Shown in pieces: positions 52,155 to 60,682 of a DNA stretch of 64,000 nucleotides; the stretch's first letter is position 1, and each line of letters opens with the position of its first letter. A model generated the notes under the pieces. It made no database searches and was not told the DNA's origin. It saw only the letters and a program-made list of their open reading frames with translations. The translations under genes were made by a program, and so were the position numbers. Location of the stretch: positions 1-64,000 of the forward strand of contig DATAFH010000085.1 in assembly GCA_036257565.1 (NCBI GenBank), given 5' to 3'. The stretch comes from DASSUW01 sp036257565 (lineage in GTDB: Bacteria > Actinomycetota > Thermoleophilia > Solirubrobacterales > Solirubrobacteraceae).

Positions 52155-53097
52155 GCGCCGCGCCGGACCGCTGGGCCTCGAGCGCCGCGTTGGTCTGCTC
52201 GAGGGTGAAGCGATGGGTGATGAGCTCCGCAGTGCGGACCGCGCCGCGCTGCAGGAGCCGCAGGGCCTCTCGCCACTCGACCGGCCCGGCGGACCAGCTC
52301 GCCGTGACCCCGAGCTCACGCGAGAAGACGGTCCAGCCGTCGATCAGCAGCGGGCGGCCGGGTTCCCCCGGCGCGTAGAGGCAGAGCCGGCCGCCGGGCG
52401 CGAGGGCGTCGGCGGCTCCGGCGATCGCCTCCGGCCTGTCCGTGCAGACCACCGCCGCGTCGACGGGCTCGTTGCCGTGCGCCGTCGCGCCCCAGGCCTC
52501 GGCGCGCGAGAGCCGCACGGGATCCGGCTCGCGCACCCACACGGCGTCGACCCCGCGCGCGTGGGCGGCGGCGATATGGAGCAGCCCGCTGCAGCCGGCG
52601 CCGACGACGAGCAGGCTGTCGCCCGGCCGCACCTCGGCCCGCGCTTGGGCGCGGAGGGCGCAGGCGAGCGGCTCGGTCACGGTCGCCGCCACCGGGTCGA
52701 GCCCGTCGAGAGGCAGCAGCTCGGGCACCAGCGCCGCCTCGACCCGCACGTACTCCGAGAAGCCGCCGGGGTCGAGCGCCGTCGAGCGGAAGCGGTCGCA
52801 CAGCGTCTCGTGCCCGTGCCGGCAGCGGCGGCACTCGCCGCAGGGGACGTGGTGATGGATGACCACGCGATCGCCCGGCGCCACGCCGGTCACCAGCGAG
52901 CCGACCTCGACCACCTCGCCCACGGGCTCGTGGCCGAGCACCGCCGGCAGCTTGCGCGTCACGTACGAGCCGTGGACGTCCGACCCGCACGTGGCGCAGG
53001 CGAGCATCCGGCATACGACCTCGTCTGGCGCCGGGACCGGGTCCGGCCGCTCCTCGATCCGCGTCTCGCCCGGCGCGACGGTGACGGCGACCCTCAC
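52084..53097 (-). CDS. Zinc-dependent alcohol dehydrogenase (medium-chain)
   Basis: 337 residues from a GTG that overlaps the mtnA stop (GTGA). CATCGSDVHGSYV holds the catalytic-zinc Cys, GHEPVGEVVEVGS the His/Glu, and CGECRRCRHGHETLC the structural zinc cysteines; VVGAGCSGLLHIAAA binds the cofactor. Overlap with mtnA suggests it acts on the same pathway, perhaps reducing an aldehyde split from the methylthioribose carbon skeleton. It could also be a polyol or threonine dehydrogenase-like enzyme. Confidence 0.88.
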   Translation of the reverse strand: MRVAVTVAPGETRIEERPDPVPAPDEVVCRMLACATCGSDVHGSYVTRKLPAVLGHEPVGEVVEVGSLVTGVAPGDRVVIHHHVPCGECRRCRHGHETLCDRFRSTALDPGGFSEYVRVEAALVPELLPLDGLDPVAATVTEPLACALRAQARAEVRPGDSLLVVGAGCSGLLHIAAAHARGVDAVWVREPDPVRLSRAEAWGATAHGNEPVDAAVVCTDRPEAIAGAADALAPGGRLCLYAPGEPGRPLLIDGWTVFSRELGVTASWSAGPVEWREALRLLQRGAVRTAELITHRFTLEQTNAALEAQRSGAALKAVVEPWRPRRAAAPGTSARPD

Positions 53098-54134
53098 GCG
53101 ACTGCCGCCACGGTCTCGGCCGTGACCGGCGAGGCGGTGCCGTGCTCGGTGACCAGCGCCCAGACCAATGACGCGGGGGTGACGTCGAAGGCGGGGTTGC
53201 GGCACGGTGTGCCCGCGACGGTCAGGAGCGCCCCGCCGGCGGAGCGGACCTCGTCGGCCGAGCGCTCCTCGATCTCGATCATCTCGCCGGTCGGGAGCCG
53301 GAGGTCGATCGACGAGGACGGGCCCGCGGCCACGAACGGCACGCCCTCGGCGCGGGCGGCCAGCGCGAGCCCGTAGGTGCCGACCTTGTTGGCAACGTCG
53401 CCGTTGGCGGCCACCCGGTCGAAGCCGGTGACCACCGCCTGGGCCGCACCGCGCCGGAGCAGGCCGGCGGCCGCGGCGTCGACGAGCAGTTCGTGCTCGA
53501 TCCCGAGCCGCTGCAGCTCCCAGACCGTGAGCCGCGCGCCCTGCAGCAGTGGCCGCGCCTCGCAAGCGAGGACGCGGACGTCGCGGCGCTCGGCCAGCGC
53601 GGCGATCACGCCGAGGCCCGTGCCGCGCCCGGACGCGGCGAGCGCGCCCGAGTTGCAGTGCGTCATCACCGTGACGGGGCCGTCCGGGAGCACCCCGGAC
53701 AGAGCGTCCGCGCCCCAACGCGCCAGGGCCTCGCTGGCTGCCCGGTCGTCGCGGTGGATCGCCTCGGCCGCCGACCGCGCGGCCGTGGCCAGCTCGTGCG
53801 GCGGCGCCGCCACCGCCGCGGCGACGACCCGCTCGACGGCCCAGGCGAGGTTGCGGGCCGTCGGCCGCGCGCCGGCAAGCACCGCTGCTCCGCGCTCGAG
53901 CGCCTCCGGGCTCGGATCCCGGGCCACCTCCATCGCCAGCCCGTAGGCCGCCGCCACGCCGATCAGCGGCGCGCCACGGACCGCGAGCCGCCGGATCGCC
54001 TCGGCCGTCTCCGCCGCGCCGGACAGGGTGAGCACCCGCTCCTCGACGGGCAGCCGCGTCTGGTCGAGGATCCGCAGCACCGCACCGTCCCAGTGCAGCG
54101 GAGGCGGGGCATCGACGCGTGGCGGAGCGGCCAT
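53094..54134 (-). CDS. mtnA: S-methyl-5-thioribose-1-phosphate isomerase
   Basis: 346 residues; converts methylthioribose 1-phosphate to methylthioribulose 1-phosphate in methionine salvage. RGAPLIGVAAAYGLA, the catalytic Cys160 in THCNSGALA and Asp239 in TGFDRVAANGDVANKVGTY are all in place. The usual mtnK and later salvage genes are not in the window; instead the next gene is an overlapping alcohol dehydrogenase. Divergent from the ABC exporter. Confidence 0.95.
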   Translation of the reverse strand: MAAPPRVDAPPPLHWDGAVLRILDQTRLPVEERVLTLSGAAETAEAIRRLAVRGAPLIGVAAAYGLAMEVARDPSPEALERGAAVLAGARPTARNLAWAVERVVAAAVAAPPHELATAARSAAEAIHRDDRAASEALARWGADALSGVLPDGPVTVMTHCNSGALAASGRGTGLGVIAALAERRDVRVLACEARPLLQGARLTVWELQRLGIEHELLVDAAAAGLLRRGAAQAVVTGFDRVAANGDVANKVGTYGLALAARAEGVPFVAAGPSSSIDLRLPTGEMIEIEERSADEVRSAGGALLTVAGTPCRNPAFDVTPASLVWALVTEHGTASPVTAETVAAVA

Positions 54135-54142
54135 CGGGCACG

Positions 54143-54988
54143 ATGCTAACCGTGCCGCCCGCCCTCGAAGCTCGCGACCTGCGGAAGTCGTACGGGTCGA
54201 TCGATGCCCTCAAGGGCGTGAGCCTGGAGGTCTCCGAGGGCGAGCTGGTCGGGCTGCTGGGACCCAACGGCGCCGGCAAGTCCACGCTCGTGAAGATCGC
54301 GTGCGGGCTCGTGCGCCCCACCCGCGGAACCGCCGCCATCGCGGGCGCGCCCGCGGGCGAGCCGGAAGCCCACCGCTCGCTCGGCTACCTCGCCGAGCTG
54401 TTCCGCTTCCCCGACTGGCTGACCGCCGACGAGCTGCTCGCGATGCACCAGCGGCTCGCCGCCGCCGACGGCGGGGCGGCGGAGCGCAAGCGCCTGCTCG
54501 CCGCCGTCGGCCTCACCGACGCGACCGACCGCCGCGTCGGCGCGATGTCGAAGGGCATGCAGCAACGCCTCGGGATCGCCCAGGCGATGATCGGCGACCC
54601 GCGCGTGCTGCTGCTCGACGAGCCGACCAGCGCGCTCGACCCCGCCGGCCGCCGCACGGTGCGCCGGCTGCTCGAGGACCTGCGCGAGCGCGGCGTCGCC
54701 GTGCTGCTCAACTCGCACCTCCTGTCCGAGGTCGAGCTCGTCTGCGACCGCGTCGCGATCATCAACCGGGGCGAGGTCGTCACGGCCGGTACGCCCGACG
54801 AGCTGAGCCGCGCCAGCGGCGTCGAGGTCACGACGGCCAACGGCACCCGCATGTTCGAGGGCGCCGACCGCGACGAGGCGCCGAGGATCGTGCGCGACCT
54901 CGTGGCCGCCGGCGAGGAGGTCTTCGAAGTGCGCGTCCTGCGCTCCACGCTCGAGGACGCCTACCTCGAGGCGGTGGGCGAGGAGTGA
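54143..54988 (+). CDS. ABC transporter ATP-binding protein
   Basis: 281 residues from ATG 54143 (ATG 54119 is in frame but sits in the mtnA start). Walker A GPNGAGKSTL, signature MSKGMQQRLGIAQAM, Walker B VLLLDEPTSALDP and the H-loop NSHLLSEV are intact. This is the ABC-2-type exporter subfamily. A C-terminal 60-residue extension (from GVEVTTANGTRMFEGADRD) is common in that group. Its stop overlaps the permease start. Confidence 0.92.
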   Translation: MLTVPPALEARDLRKSYGSIDALKGVSLEVSEGELVGLLGPNGAGKSTLVKIACGLVRPTRGTAAIAGAPAGEPEAHRSLGYLAELFRFPDWLTADELLAMHQRLAAADGGAAERKRLLAAVGLTDATDRRVGAMSKGMQQRLGIAQAMIGDPRVLLLDEPTSALDPAGRRTVRRLLEDLRERGVAVLLNSHLLSEVELVCDRVAIINRGEVVTAGTPDELSRASGVEVTTANGTRMFEGADRDEAPRIVRDLVAAGEEVFEVRVLRSTLEDAYLEAVGEE

Positions 54989-55839
54989 GCGGCGCCCGCG
55001 TCATCGCCGTCTTCGCGTTGCGGGAGTCGGTGCGACGCCGGGTGTTCGTCGTCGTCGGCCTGCTCACGATCGCCTTTCTCGCGCTGTACGGGCTCGGCAC
55101 CTGGCAGCTGTTCGACTCCGTCGGAGACTTCGACGAGCCGATCGAGGGCGTCGACGCGCGCACGGTGGCGGGCGCGACGATCCTCGGGCTGGCGATGTTC
55201 GCGACGCTCTTCCTGGGCTGCATCCTCGCCGTCTTCCTCACGCTGGGTGCCGTGCGGGGCGACGCCGAGCGCGGGCTGCTCCAGCCCGTCCTCGTGCGGC
55301 CGCTGCGCCGGCGCACCGTGCTCGTCGGCCGCTTCGCCGGGGCCGCCGGTGTGTGCGCCGTCTACGTCGTCGCGGTCTTCGTCGCGGCGACCGTCATCAC
55401 CTGGGTGTTCAGCGACTGGTGGCCCGACCGCACGGTCGTGCCCGCGCTTCAGCTCGCCGCCGCAGTCACCGTCCTCACCGCGCTCTCGCTGGCCGGCTCG
55501 GTCGTCCTCTCCTCGACCGCGAACGGCATCGCCGTGTTCATGCTCTTCGGCGCCGGCCTGGTGGCAGGGCTGCTCGGCCAGATCGGCGAGGCGCTCGGCT
55601 CCCGCACGCTCGACGACGTGGCCAACGTCGTGAGCTGGGTGCTGCCGTTCGAGGCGCTCTACCAGGCGGCGCTCGCCGCGATCACCGTCGACACCGTCGG
55701 CTTCACGCGGCTGGCCATCGAGCTCGGGCCCTTCGGCGGCGCCGAGGGCGCCGGGCCGCTGCTGTGGCCCTACACGCTCGGCTATGTGCTCTTGACCGGA
55801 GCCGTCGCCGCAGCCGCCTTCTCGCGCCGCGATCTTTAG
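54985..55839 (+). CDS. ABC-2-type transporter permease
   Basis: 284 residues from a GTG that overlaps the ATPase stop (GTGA). About six hydrophobic helices: FVVVGLLTIAFLALYGLGTW, ILGLAMFATLFLGCILAVFL, VCAVYVVAVFVAATVITWVF, LQLAAAVTVLTALSLAGSVV, and others near the end. DAERGLLQPVLVRPLRRRTV is the cytoplasmic coupling-helix region of ABC-2 permeases. With the ATPase it forms a complete exporter; substrate unknown. Confidence 0.88.
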   Translation: MSGARVIAVFALRESVRRRVFVVVGLLTIAFLALYGLGTWQLFDSVGDFDEPIEGVDARTVAGATILGLAMFATLFLGCILAVFLTLGAVRGDAERGLLQPVLVRPLRRRTVLVGRFAGAAGVCAVYVVAVFVAATVITWVFSDWWPDRTVVPALQLAAAVTVLTALSLAGSVVLSSTANGIAVFMLFGAGLVAGLLGQIGEALGSRTLDDVANVVSWVLPFEALYQAALAAITVDTVGFTRLAIELGPFGGAEGAGPLLWPYTLGYVLLTGAVAAAAFSRRDL

Positions 55840-55899
55840 ATCCGGTGATCGCGGCGCGCCGGGCAGGGGCGCGTCCAGGCCTCACCACGGGAGGGTGAC

Positions 55900-56939
55900 A
55901 TGGCTTCATCTCGTCGGGTGTCCCGGGCGATTCTCGCGGCGGGACTGGTCGTCGCCACGATGGCGTTTGGGGCGCCCGCGGCGATCATCTACGTCGAGGC
56001 GTTCGGAGCCGACCTGTTCCCGACGCTGTCGGACCGCTTCGACATCGTCGGCGTCGACCCGCGCGGCACGGGCGCCAGCGAAGGGGCGATCGACTGCGAC
56101 GTGAACCAGGAGACCCAGGGCGTCTACTCGCAGCCGTTCGACACCCCGCTCGACCCCGGCGTCGACCGGCTCGTGCGCACCGACCGGCGCTACATCAACG
56201 CGTGTCTGCGGGCGGCCGACGAGTCGCCGCTCCCGGCCGCCCAGGGCCGGCCGGTGGACGGCGACGACGTGCGCGCCGCGGCGGTCAGCGCCATCTACTC
56301 GAAGTCCGCGTGGGGCGCCCTCGGGCTCGCGCTCGCCGCCACCGAGGACGGCGACGGGACGCTCGTCCGGGGCCTCGCGGACGGGTTCTACGGCCGCCTC
56401 GACGACGGCAGCACGACCCGCTGCTCGACCGCTACTTCGTCCTCGGCGCGCTCGAGCAGCGCTACCGCGGCGACCTCGACACGTACCTCGAGGCCGGCGA
56501 CCACTCGTGGGGCATATTCGACCACGCGTGGTGGAACCACGGCTACACCGAGCTGGCGTGGAGGCTGTGGCCGATCGACGCGCGCGGCGCGTTCCACGGG
56601 CCGTTCAAGGCGTCCAAGCGCTCGCCGACGGTGCTCGTGGTGGGCACGACGTACGACCCCGCGACGCCCTACCGCGGCAGCGTGCGGCTCACGCGCGACC
56701 TCGGCAACGCGCGCCTGCTGACGATGCGCGGCGACGGCCACACCGCCTACGGCGGCAACTCGGCGTGCATCGACGCGGCGGTCGACGCGTACCTCGAGGA
56801 CGGCGTCGTGCCCGCCAAGGGCGCCAAGTGCCGCCAGGAGGTGCCGTTCGTGGCGCCCGGCGCGGCGGCCGCGGCGCGCCGCGAGGCGTCGGCGGTCTCC
56901 CACGTGCTGCCGCTCGCCCGCCCGCTGGCGCAGCGCTGA
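55900..56939 (+). pseudogene. Decayed secreted alpha/beta hydrolase (TAP/SlpD-like)
   Basis: The signal peptide (RAILAAGLVVATMAFGAPAA) runs directly into FPTLSDRFDIVGVDPRGTGA, so the usual GGPG region is missing. After RYINACLRAADE the segment that should hold the catalytic Ser (GxSYG) is deleted. Near 56420 the frame shifts, and the C-terminal part resumes in another frame: FVLGALEQRYRGDLDTYLEA, then VLVVGTTYDPATPYRGSV and MRGDGHTAYGGNSACIDAAV, with the TAP-type Asp and His. At least two deletions and one frameshift; not functional. It was a family S33-like exopeptidase. Confidence 0.8.
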
Positions 56940-56984
56940 TCGCAACCTCGCCGCGGGGGGCTTCGCGCTCCCAGCGGCCGGGCA

Positions 56985-57018
56985 CCGGCGGGAGCCCTCG
57001 ACGAAGCCCTCCCGCCGG
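56985..57018. terminator. Bidirectional hairpin terminator between convergent genes
   Basis: CCGGCGGGAG (56985-56994) is the perfect complement of CTCCCGCCGG (57009-57018) with a 14-base loop, placed between the decayed hydrolase and the convergent glutaredoxin gene. No T run, as often in G+C-rich actinobacteria. Confidence 0.65.
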
Positions 57019-57036
57019 ATTGCGGCGGCGTCCTGA

Positions 57037-57453
57037 CTAGGAGCGGTCGACGAGGTCGTTCTGGATCTGGAGCGGCGGCGCGCCCGGCTCGGCGGCCTTC
57101 GGCGCGTGGTCCGGCGCCTCGGCCGGCGGCTCGACGCCCATCACCTGGAACAGCTCGCCCGTCTCGTACATCTCGGAAACGATGTCGCAGCCCCCTACGA
57201 GCTCGCCCTTGACGAACAGCTGGGGGATGGTCGGCCAGTTCGAGAGGCCCGAGAGCTCCTGCCGGATGCGGGGATCCGGGAGGATGTCGACCGCCGCGAA
57301 CGGCTTGCCGACGGCATCGAGGGCTGCGACCGTGCGCGCGGAGAAGCCGCACGCGGGGCGCTCCGGCGTCCCCTTCATGAAGAGGATCACCTCGTGGTCG
57401 CGGATCGCCTCGGCGATCGCCTCGCGGATGGGGTTGTCGGTCGTCTCGCTCAT
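57037..57453 (-). CDS. grxD: Monothiol glutaredoxin, Grx4/GrxD type
   Basis: 138 residues. PACGFSART holds the CGFS active site (Cys35-Ser38) that binds an Fe-S cluster with glutathione or a partner thiol. WPTIPQLFVKGELVGGCDIV is the glutathione-binding cis-Pro region. A 30-residue Pro/Ala-rich tail (AEAPDHAPKAAEPGAPP) is unusual. BolA is encoded two bases upstream, matching the known Grx/BolA complex for Fe-S delivery. Confidence 0.93.
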   Translation of the reverse strand: MSETTDNPIREAIAEAIRDHEVILFMKGTPERPACGFSARTVAALDAVGKPFAAVDILPDPRIRQELSGLSNWPTIPQLFVKGELVGGCDIVSEMYETGELFQVMGVEPPAEAPDHAPKAAEPGAPPLQIQNDLVDRS

Positions 57454-57454
57454 G

Positions 57455-57682
57455 TCACTCCGCTCGCGTTTCGAGGGACAGCGCGTGGATCGCGCCGCCG
57501 ATCTCGGATCCGAACACCGCATAGACGCGGCGGTGCTGCTCGATCCGGCTCAGGTCGGCGAACTCGGGGGCCGAGACCGCGGCGCGGAAGTGGTCGCCGC
57601 CGCCTGTAAGGTCCGTGACATCCGCGCGGGCGCCAGGGATGGCCGCCTCGATCCGCTGCCTCAGCTCGTCCGTCGTCGGCAC
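57455..57682 (-). CDS. bolA: BolA family protein
   Basis: 75 residues. DVTDLTGGGDHFRAAVSAPE, with the conserved His ligand, and QHRRVYAVFGSEIGGAIHAL match the BolA/IbaG fold, which binds CGFS glutaredoxins around a [2Fe-2S] cluster. First gene of the bolA-grxD pair, divergent from iscA with 37 bp between. Confidence 0.93.
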   Translation of the reverse strand: MPTTDELRQRIEAAIPGARADVTDLTGGGDHFRAAVSAPEFADLSRIEQHRRVYAVFGSEIGGAIHALSLETRAE

Positions 57683-57719
57683 CCTTCAGACTGTAGCGGG
57701 CGCTATTCTTTCTGAAGCG

Positions 57720-58073
57720 ATGATCACCCTCACCGACAAGGGCGCCGAGAAGGTGCAGGAGTTCCTGGCCAGCCAGGGCGCCGAGATCCAGACCTCCGGC
57801 CTGCGGGTCGGCGTGCGCGGAGGCGGCTGCTCCGGCTTCCAGTACGCGCTCGCATTCGATACCCAGCGTGACGGCGACGAGGTGTTCGAGGACCACGGCC
57901 TCCGCATCCTGGTCGACGGACCGAGCCTGCCGTACGTGCGCGGCGCCATCGTCGACTACGTCGAGGGCCTGCAGGGTGCGGGCTTCAAGGTCGACAACCC
58001 CAACGTGATCGCTGCATGCGGCTGCGGCTCCTCGTTCCGCGTAGCGGACGAGGAAGAGGTCTCGGCGGTCTAG
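57720..58073 (+). CDS. A-type Fe-S carrier (IscA/ErpA)
   Basis: 117 residues. The three conserved cysteines are Cys37 in RGGGCSGFQYALAF and Cys100/Cys102 in IAACGCGSSF, so it carries or inserts Fe-S clusters. With bolA and grxD divergent, the three form a compact Fe-S delivery set. Its last 58 bases overlap the next gene in another frame. Confidence 0.95.
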   Translation: MITLTDKGAEKVQEFLASQGAEIQTSGLRVGVRGGGCSGFQYALAFDTQRDGDEVFEDHGLRILVDGPSLPYVRGAIVDYVEGLQGAGFKVDNPNVIAACGCGSSFRVADEEEVSAV

Positions 58074-59299
58074 CCGCCCTCGCGGTCCTCATCGCCGTCG
58101 TCGTCACCGTCGCGGGGCGCGGCGGGGATGAGTCGCGCGAGCCTGCCCGCCCCACCGCCTCGCCCTCGCCCGAGCCGGCGCTCGACGCCCCCACCGACGG
58201 CCCGTCGCTCGCTCTCGGCATCACCGAGCAGAACCCGAACCTGCTCGCGCCGATCGGGCCGGGCTCGAACGCGCCGCCCTGGAGCCGCTGGCGCGACGAG
58301 CTGACGCGCGTCGACCCCGCGGTCTACCGCCTGCTCGTCGTCTGGTACGAGGTCCAGCCGGGGCCGGACGCACCGGCCAACCTCGCGATGCCGCAGACCG
58401 GCTGCATGCGCGACAAGCCGCCGTGCTCGGAGTACGCCGGCGTGCGCGACCAGCTGCGGGCGCTCGCTGCCCGCCAGCGCGACGGCGGCTGGGAGGGGAT
58501 GGTCGTCGTCACCGGTACCCCGGAGTGGGCCGAGGGCCCGAAGAGCGGCTGCCCCGGCGAGCGGCGCGCCGGCGCACCGCGCCCGGACGCGATCCCGGCC
58601 TACCGGCGCCTGCTGGCCGCGGTGTTCGCGATGGCCGACGAGGTCGGCGCGAGCCTGCGCTACGTCAGCCCGTGGAACGAGCCGAACCACCCGGGCTTCC
58701 TCGCGCCCCAGCGCGCGCGCTGCGACGCCGGTGCTCGTCCGCGGGCGGTGGCGCCGTACGTCCGGCTGGTGCGCGCCGCACAGGCCGAGATGGGCGACCG
58801 CGAGCTCGCGCTCGGCGACGCCGCGGGCGTGACCGAACCGCAGGCGCGCGCCCTGGCGATCGGCGAGCTGGTCCGCGGCCTGCCGCGCGACATCGTCTGC
58901 GACGCCCCGGTCTGGTCCCAGCACGGCTACATCGGCGGCCGCGACCCCGTCGCCGCGGCCCGCACCGCGCTCGCCTCGCGGGGGTGCCCGCGCGAGCACG
59001 CGATCTGGATCACCGAGACGGGCGTCGGCCCGGCGCCTGGCGGCCTCTCGCTCGCCCGCGGGATCACGAGCGAGCGTCAGGGCTGCGAGCTGCTCCACGA
59101 GCGCCTGTCGGAGTGGTACGCCGACCCGCAGGTCACGGTCGCGGTGCAGTACACGATGCGCGAGGACGACCTCTTCCCGACCGGGCTCGTCACCACCGAT
59201 CTCTCGCGCGCTCGGCTCGCGCTCGGCGAGTGGCAGGCGTGGGGTTCACGGGCGAGCGCCGCCGCGCCGCCGCCGGAGGACGTCAACTGCGCGGGGTAG
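58016..59299 (+). CDS. Secreted glycosidase-like protein
   Basis: 427 residues. Signal anchor LGGLAALAVLIAVVVTVAG, then a Ser/Pro linker and a TIM-barrel-like domain reminiscent of GH5/GH39-type hydrolases: a likely acid/base in YVSPWNEPNHPGFL (Asn-Glu-Pro) and a likely nucleophile in IWITETGVGPAPGG. Substrate unknown. The only standard start is ATG 58016 within the coding end of iscA, so the two overlap by 58 bp and are probably coupled. The stop codon lies in a copy of the repeat left-end module. Confidence 0.8.
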   Translation: MRLRLLVPRSGRGRGLGGLAALAVLIAVVVTVAGRGGDESREPARPTASPSPEPALDAPTDGPSLALGITEQNPNLLAPIGPGSNAPPWSRWRDELTRVDPAVYRLLVVWYEVQPGPDAPANLAMPQTGCMRDKPPCSEYAGVRDQLRALAARQRDGGWEGMVVVTGTPEWAEGPKSGCPGERRAGAPRPDAIPAYRRLLAAVFAMADEVGASLRYVSPWNEPNHPGFLAPQRARCDAGARPRAVAPYVRLVRAAQAEMGDRELALGDAAGVTEPQARALAIGELVRGLPRDIVCDAPVWSQHGYIGGRDPVAAARTALASRGCPREHAIWITETGVGPAPGGLSLARGITSERQGCELLHERLSEWYADPQVTVAVQYTMREDDLFPTGLVTTDLSRARLALGEWQAWGSRASAAAPPPEDVNCAG

Positions 59300-59322
59300 G
59301 GAGGGTGGGGGAGTCGGCGCCG
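59284..59322. repeat. Left-end module of the modular repeat
   Basis: TCAACTGCGCGGGGTAGGGA followed by GGGTGGGGGAGTCGG matches GGCGAACTGCGCTGGGTAGG plus GAGGCGAGGGAG at 10.68 kb. The TAG of the glycosidase-like gene is inside it. Sits between convergent genes; no internal units follow. Confidence 0.55.
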
Positions 59323-59323
59323 C

Positions 59324-60679
59324 CTACCCGGCCTGACTCAATAGCCAAAGGGCGAGAGTCGTAAAGCCGACCATGATCCCGAGCATCCAGTACTGCGAGC
59401 GCACCGCCAGCTTGGGATCGCGGTACAGCGCCAGCGCGCGGTCGTGCGCGAGGCTCAGGCCGGCCACGTGGCCGAGGACGACGCAGCCCACCTGTGCGTA
59501 CCACTGGCCGTTCTGGGAGAGCAAGGAGTAGTCGATGCCCGATGAGGCGGTGCCGAACAGGTCCCAGCCCTGCCCGAACGGGTCCGAGGCCAGGTAGATG
59601 ATCTGCTGGCCGCTGAACAGCAGGTACGTGAGGTAGTGGGCGGCGACGTACGCGCCGGCGATCGGCACGAGCGTGTGGACGAACTCGCGCCGGAGCTGCG
59701 CCGCGGTGAAGCCGCCGCCGACCGAGCGCGCGCCCTCCATCCCCACCCAGTAGAAGCCGGCGACCAGCGCGACGCCGCCCAGGAGCCCGATCGTGCCCGC
59801 GACCTTCGGCGCCGCCGAAGCTCCGATCCCGAGGCTCGTGAAGACGTCGACCATCGAGGCCGAGATGTCGCCCCACGCGCTCCCCTGCTCGAAGCCGTCG
59901 AACGTGACCGTCCCGATCATCACCGCCAGCAGGGCGACCGTGCCCGCCGCCGGAGCGAGCCGCGGCAGGCCGCCGAGCACGGGCCGCAAGCCGACCACGC
60001 CGTCGCGCGTCTCGAACGGGCTGATCCGCGAGAACAGGTTGAAGTAGACCGAGAACGCCTCGCCGCGGCGGGTCCAGGTCTCCACACCCCACACCGCCTG
60101 GGCGGCGAGGGTGACGATCGTGTAGCCCACGGCGAGGCTCGCGATCGTGCGCGGGAGGATCGCCCACTCGCTCACGAGCTCGACCCACGTGAAGGCGAGC
60201 AGCCCCGCGGCGCCCGGCCATCGCCCGAGCCGCTCCGGGTAGGGCCGGTGCAGCGGCGCGCGCCGGCCGAGCAGCGCCCCCGTGGCCCGCCCGATCGCTC
60301 GCCACGGATTGAACGCCCGGAACAGGTCGCCGAAGAGGACCGACGCGAAGACGACGCCGACCCAGAAGATGATGAAGATGAAGGTGGGCGTGAGGTTGTC
60401 GGCGCCCGAGTCCGGCCCGACGTAGGCCGCCACGACCACGAGGGCGAGCAGCCCGACGCCGATCGTCCCGCACGCCACGTCGACGGCGCGGTTGCCCAGC
60501 AGGCGCGCGAGGCCGAAGGGCAGCGGGCGCCACCCCGGTTGCTCGAGCCGCGGCCGCGGCCACAGCACGGCCAGCGCCGCGAACGACACGACGAGCACGG
60601 CGGCCGCCGCCCACCCGAACAGCCACTCGGGAATCGGCAGGTTCTGCCGCGCGCTGAGTCCGCTGTGCGCGAACAGCAT
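59324..60679 (-). CDS. Large polytopic membrane protein (fenitrothion-hydrolase-like family)
   Basis: 451 residues with about eleven hydrophobic helices (LFGWAAAAVLVVSFAALAVL near the start, MLGIMVGFTTLALWLLSQAG at the end). I recall this family being annotated as fenitrothion hydrolase in actinobacteria, a name from one organophosphate enzyme; the natural role is unknown. FNPWRAIGRATGA and WTRRGEAFSVYFNLFSRISP are likely conserved loops. It is coupled to a thioredoxin-like lipoprotein encoded three bases upstream. Confidence 0.75.
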   Translation of the reverse strand: MLFAHSGLSARQNLPIPEWLFGWAAAAVLVVSFAALAVLWPRPRLEQPGWRPLPFGLARLLGNRAVDVACGTIGVGLLALVVVAAYVGPDSGADNLTPTFIFIIFWVGVVFASVLFGDLFRAFNPWRAIGRATGALLGRRAPLHRPYPERLGRWPGAAGLLAFTWVELVSEWAILPRTIASLAVGYTIVTLAAQAVWGVETWTRRGEAFSVYFNLFSRISPFETRDGVVGLRPVLGGLPRLAPAAGTVALLAVMIGTVTFDGFEQGSAWGDISASMVDVFTSLGIGASAAPKVAGTIGLLGGVALVAGFYWVGMEGARSVGGGFTAAQLRREFVHTLVPIAGAYVAAHYLTYLLFSGQQIIYLASDPFGQGWDLFGTASSGIDYSLLSQNGQWYAQVGCVVLGHVAGLSLAHDRALALYRDPKLAVRSQYWMLGIMVGFTTLALWLLSQAG

Positions 60680-60682
60680 TGC

